Below are positions 5,676 to 7,611 of a DNA stretch of 7,611 bases, in pieces. The notes below the pieces were generated by a model that was not told the DNA's origin, did not search any database, and saw nothing but the letters and a program-made list of their open reading frames with translations. Each line of letters starts with the position of its first letter. Position 1 is the first letter of the stretch. This DNA comes from an archaeon. GTDB lineage: Archaea > Methanobacteriota > Methanobacteria > Methanobacteriales > Methanobacteriaceae. Location: the NCBI GenBank assembly GCA_024409165.1, contig JAKSUE010000064.1, positions 1 to 7,611 of the forward strand, written 5' to 3'. The position numbers and the translations under genes are program-made.

Positions 5676-6128
5676 TTAGTCAATTTCTCCAGTTTTATCT
5701 TTAAAATCAGTATGTTTGATTCTTTTGATAATTTTACAAGTACTATCTAATTCACCAAACATATAATCATTAACTCTCATAGCTTTTGCATTGATTCCTC
5801 TTTTATCTAATGCTTCTTGAAGTTTTTTAACGTCATGGTCTTGGTCAGATCCAATAGCTATAATATCTGGTTTAATTTCATTTACAATTTTAAACATATC
5901 TCCTTCATAACCAAGATATGCTTCATCAACAGGTTTTAAGCTTTTTACCATTTGTACTCTTTGATCTTCTGGTATAATTGGTATTCTTTTTCTTCTTTCA
6001 ACTGTTGAATCTTTAGCTATTACTACAGCAAGAACAGCATCTTCTCCTCCAAGTTCTTTTGCTTTTTCAAGGAATAATACATGTCCAGGATGTAAAATAT
6101 CAAATGTTCCTGTTGCCATTACTTTCAT
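5676..6128 (-). CDS. ribL: FAD synthetase, archaeal RibL type
   Basis: Archaeal RibL is a nucleotidyltransferase that joins FMN and ATP to make FAD, replacing the adenylyl-transfer domain of bacterial RibF. The 150 residues fit the family. Seen: the start strand and GTFDILHPGH (7-16) with the HxGH signature (His13, His16), the segment RRKRIPIIPEDQR (45-57) that resembles the nucleotide-binding region of cytidylyltransferase-like enzymes, AIGSDQDHD (91-99), and LDSTCKIIKRIK (127-138), which stands where relatives have an STxxI motif. Cys131 is the only cysteine. AGAGGA at 6135-6140 sits 6 nt before the first Met, favouring it over Met4. A glycerol-3-phosphate cytidylyltransferase role is the main alternative, since the families are close. 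It probably supplies FAD to enzymes such as the GMC protein nearby. Confidence 0.88.
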   Translation of the reverse strand: MKVMATGTFDILHPGHVLFLEKAKELGGEDAVLAVVIAKDSTVERRKRIPIIPEDQRVQMVKSLKPVDEAYLGYEGDMFKIVNEIKPDIIAIGSDQDHDVKKLQEALDKRGINAKAMRVNDYMFGELDSTCKIIKRIKHTDFKDKTGEID

Positions 6129-6183
6129 ACTTTATCCTCTTTGATATTTTATTTTTTATTTTTAATTTATTTCTTATTTTTTT

Positions 6184-6211
6184 AATAGTTCACTAGTAAA
6201 CTATTTTTTTT
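6184..6211 (+). terminator. hairpin with T-run reading on the plus strand
   Basis: AATAGTT (6184-6190) and AACTATT (6199-6205) form a 7-bp stem around an 8-nt loop containing ACTAGT. On the plus strand a six-T run follows directly (6206-6211). No plus-strand gene is seen here, so if functional it would stop antisense RNA. On the minus strand it is flanked by A-runs and would not look like a terminator for hisA. Confidence 0.3.
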
Positions 6212-6216
6212 AATTT

Positions 6217-6957
6217 TTATTTTCTATTTTGATATTTTAATGCTTCTTTCAAGTCAATTTTGTTTTTATAAAGTGCAGAACCAATTACAATTCCTTCTAC
6301 TCCAGTTTCATTGAGTTTTTTAATATCTTCAATATTAGTAACTCCTCCAGAATAGACTATTGGGATATCTACAGAATCTTTAAGTTCACGTACAGGATCT
6401 GTATAAAATCCCCCAAGTAATCCTTCTACATCTACATTTGTAAATAAGATACTTCCTGCTCCACGGTTTTTAAATTCTTGTGAAAGTTCAGATGGGCTTT
6501 TATCGATTTTTTCTTGCCATCCTTTAATAACAACTTTATTATCTTTACTATCTAAAGAAATCATGATTCTATCAGAACCATATTCATTTGAAAGTTCTTC
6601 AATAGTTTCAGGATGTTCAATACCCATAGTTCCAATGATTAATCTTTCAATATCTAAATCTAAAAGTTGTTTAGCATATTCAACACTTCTAATTCCTCCA
6701 CCAAGTTGGATAGGAACAGATAATTCTTTTAATATGTTTTTAATTACAGGAAAACTGTTATTTCCATGGATAGTACCATCTAAATCAATTACATGAACTG
6801 TCTCAGCACCAATATCTTCCCATTGTTTAGCTACTTTCTCAGGATTCTCAATTTGAACCATTTCGCTTCCAGGTTTTCCTTGAACAAGCTGTACACATTT
6901 ACCATTTTTAATATCTACAGCTGGCATGATTAACATTTTATTTTCTTGAAATGACAT
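6217..6957 (-). CDS. hisA: ProFAR isomerase HisA
   Basis: HisA (phosphoribosyl-formimino-AICAR ribotide isomerase) performs the Amadori rearrangement of ProFAR to PRFAR in histidine synthesis, in the cytoplasm. The 246 residues fit a single (beta/alpha)8 barrel. Seen: MPAVDIKNGKCVQL (11-24) with the first catalytic Asp (Asp15), VIDLDGT (56-62), QLGGGIR (84-90) for phosphate binding, MISLDSK (132-138) with the second catalytic Asp (Asp136), FTNVDVEGLLGG (172-183), and YSGGVTNIED (202-211) plus GIVIGSALY (222-230) for the second phosphate site. The segment at 172-183 differs from the bacterial TDxxRDGTLxG form. HisF would be the close relative, but the SLD and VQG motifs favour HisA. AAGGTG (6963-6968) lies 5 nt before the ATG. 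No other his genes are present, as is usual for dispersed archaeal his genes. Confidence 0.96.
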   Translation of the reverse strand: MSFQENKMLIMPAVDIKNGKCVQLVQGKPGSEMVQIENPEKVAKQWEDIGAETVHVIDLDGTIHGNNSFPVIKNILKELSVPIQLGGGIRSVEYAKQLLDLDIERLIIGTMGIEHPETIEELSNEYGSDRIMISLDSKDNKVVIKGWQEKIDKSPSELSQEFKNRGAGSILFTNVDVEGLLGGFYTDPVRELKDSVDIPIVYSGGVTNIEDIKKLNETGVEGIVIGSALYKNKIDLKEALKYQNRK

Positions 6958-7002
6958 TTAAGCACCTTATAATTATAGTACCTTATTATATTTGTTTAAT
7001 TA

Positions 7003-7014
7003 AATTTATATATT
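7003..7014 (-). promoter_or_regulatory. candidate TATA box for hisA
   Basis: The minus strand reads AATATATAAATT, close to an archaeal TATA element, about 46-57 bp before the hisA start. A transcript start near 6981 would leave a leader of about 24 nt that contains the AAGGTG ribosome site. The spacing is good, but the whole spacer is AT-rich. Confidence 0.38.
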
Positions 7015-7059
7015 TAATTAATATTTTCACTATTTTTATTAAAATTTTAAATTATATTT

Positions 7060-7611
7060 TTAATAATTTTCAATAAAATTCTTAATTAATTGTGATGAAA
7101 TAGAAATATTTGAATCTATAAATTCAATTTCATCTTTCTTAAACCATTTAGCATCAACAATCTCATGATTATCGATTTTTATTTCTCCAGATTCGTATTT
7201 ACAAGTAAAAGCAATCATTAATGAATTAGGATAAGGCCAAGATTGACTTCCAAAGTACTTTAAATCCTTAATTTCAATTCCAACTTCTTCTTTAACTTCC
7301 CTATGAACTGCTTCCTCAATAGTCTCTCCAACTTCCATAAATCCTGCAAGAAGAGCAGGTTTCTTAACTTTATGATAAGAATGAGTAGCCATCAATAATT
7401 TATTCTCAACATTTCCATCTTCATCAACATCTTCTTTAATAATAGTTGTAATAATTGCAGGAGAAATCCGTGTAAAACTTCTAAATCCACATTTAGGACA
7501 TACTTTAGCTCTTTCCCATTTAGAATCTACAGTTTTAGCACCACATCTTCCACAATATTGATGATTATTCTCCCAGTCAAGTAATTGAATAGCTCTTCCA
7601 GCTAATAAATA
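7060..7611 (-). CDS. nudC: NADH pyrophosphatase, NudC-type Nudix hydrolase (5' end missing)
   Basis: NudC-type enzymes split NADH/NAD at the pyrophosphate; in bacteria NudC also removes NAD caps from RNA. The frame stays open to the right edge, giving 183 visible residues (numbered from the edge). Seen: a zinc ribbon with C-x2-C pairs at Cys20/Cys23 (YCGRCGAKT) and Cys38/Cys41 (VCPKCGF), a complete Nudix box starting at Gly90 with Glu96, Arg104, Glu105, Glu108, Glu109 and Gly111, and the NADH-pyrophosphatase signature SQSWPYPNSLM (122-132; usually SQPWPFPxS). The box ends GIEI and a Nudix C-terminal helix follows. A TTG/ATG near 7390-7395 could be taken as a start but would remove the zinc ribbon, so it is not the true start. 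The bacterial protein is about 257 residues, so roughly 70-80 residues lie outside. hisA follows after 102 bp. Confidence 0.92.
   Translation of the reverse strand, partial: YLLAGRAIQLLDWENNHQYCGRCGAKTVDSKWERAKVCPKCGFRSFTRISPAIITTIIKEDVDEDGNVENKLLMATHSYHKVKKPALLAGFMEVGETIEEAVHREVKEEVGIEIKDLKYFGSQSWPYPNSLMIAFTCKYESGEIKIDNHEIVDAKWFKKDEIEFIDSNISISSQLIKNFIENY

Noticed and set aside
6117..6119. Alternative ribL start at Met4
   Set aside because: The AGAGGA site is 6 nt from the first Met but 15 nt from Met4.
7060..7395. Short 111-residue Nudix gene starting at a TTG near 7395
   Set aside because: The frame continues upstream to the window edge and encodes a zinc ribbon typical of NudC, so this start is artificial.

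Overview
The window looks like chromosomal DNA from a low-GC methanogenic archaeon of the Methanobacteriales, most likely Methanobrevibacter or Methanosphaera. The evidence is very AT-rich DNA with near-pure A/T spacers, an archaeal-type RibL FAD synthetase, separate SecF and SecD proteins in the order secF-secD, an archaeal-style SecD/SecF motif set, and Shine-Dalgarno sites (GGAGG, AAGGTG) that match an archaeal 16S 3' end. The genus is inferred from general character; no search was run.

Eight genes lie on the minus strand and read leftward. In order of transcription they are: a NADH pyrophosphatase (nudC-like; 5' end beyond the right edge), hisA (histidine), ribL (FAD synthesis), argC (arginine), a small flavodoxin-like protein with a degenerate flavin-phosphate loop, secF and secD (protein export; stop and start abut, with the secD ribosome site inside the secF coding end), and a short GMC-type flavoprotein with a ferredoxin-like cysteine cluster. 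The first 80 bases may hold the 3' end of a convergent plus-strand gene. No spacer exceeds about 225 bp.

The spacers hold most of the non-coding structure. A 27-nt perfect palindrome plus T-tracts follows secD and looks like a terminator. Tandem 10-bp repeats precede the GMC gene, and 9-bp repeats precede the flavodoxin-like gene. Three copies of TTTACTTTTT follow the flavodoxin-like gene. A GC-containing hairpin straddles the argC stop, and a hairpin with 17-bp tandem repeats sits at the left-hand convergent junction.

Functionally this is mostly housekeeping: amino-acid synthesis, flavin cofactor supply, nucleotide clean-up and export. A loose flavin theme links ribL (makes FAD), the GMC protein (predicted FAD user) and the flavodoxin-like protein (predicted FMN fold). 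I see no defence system, mobile element, CRISPR array or RNA gene. The most promising items for a second look are the GMC protein with its CxxCxxCxxxCP motif and missing second catalytic residue, and the flavodoxin-like protein that has lost its phosphate-binding loop.
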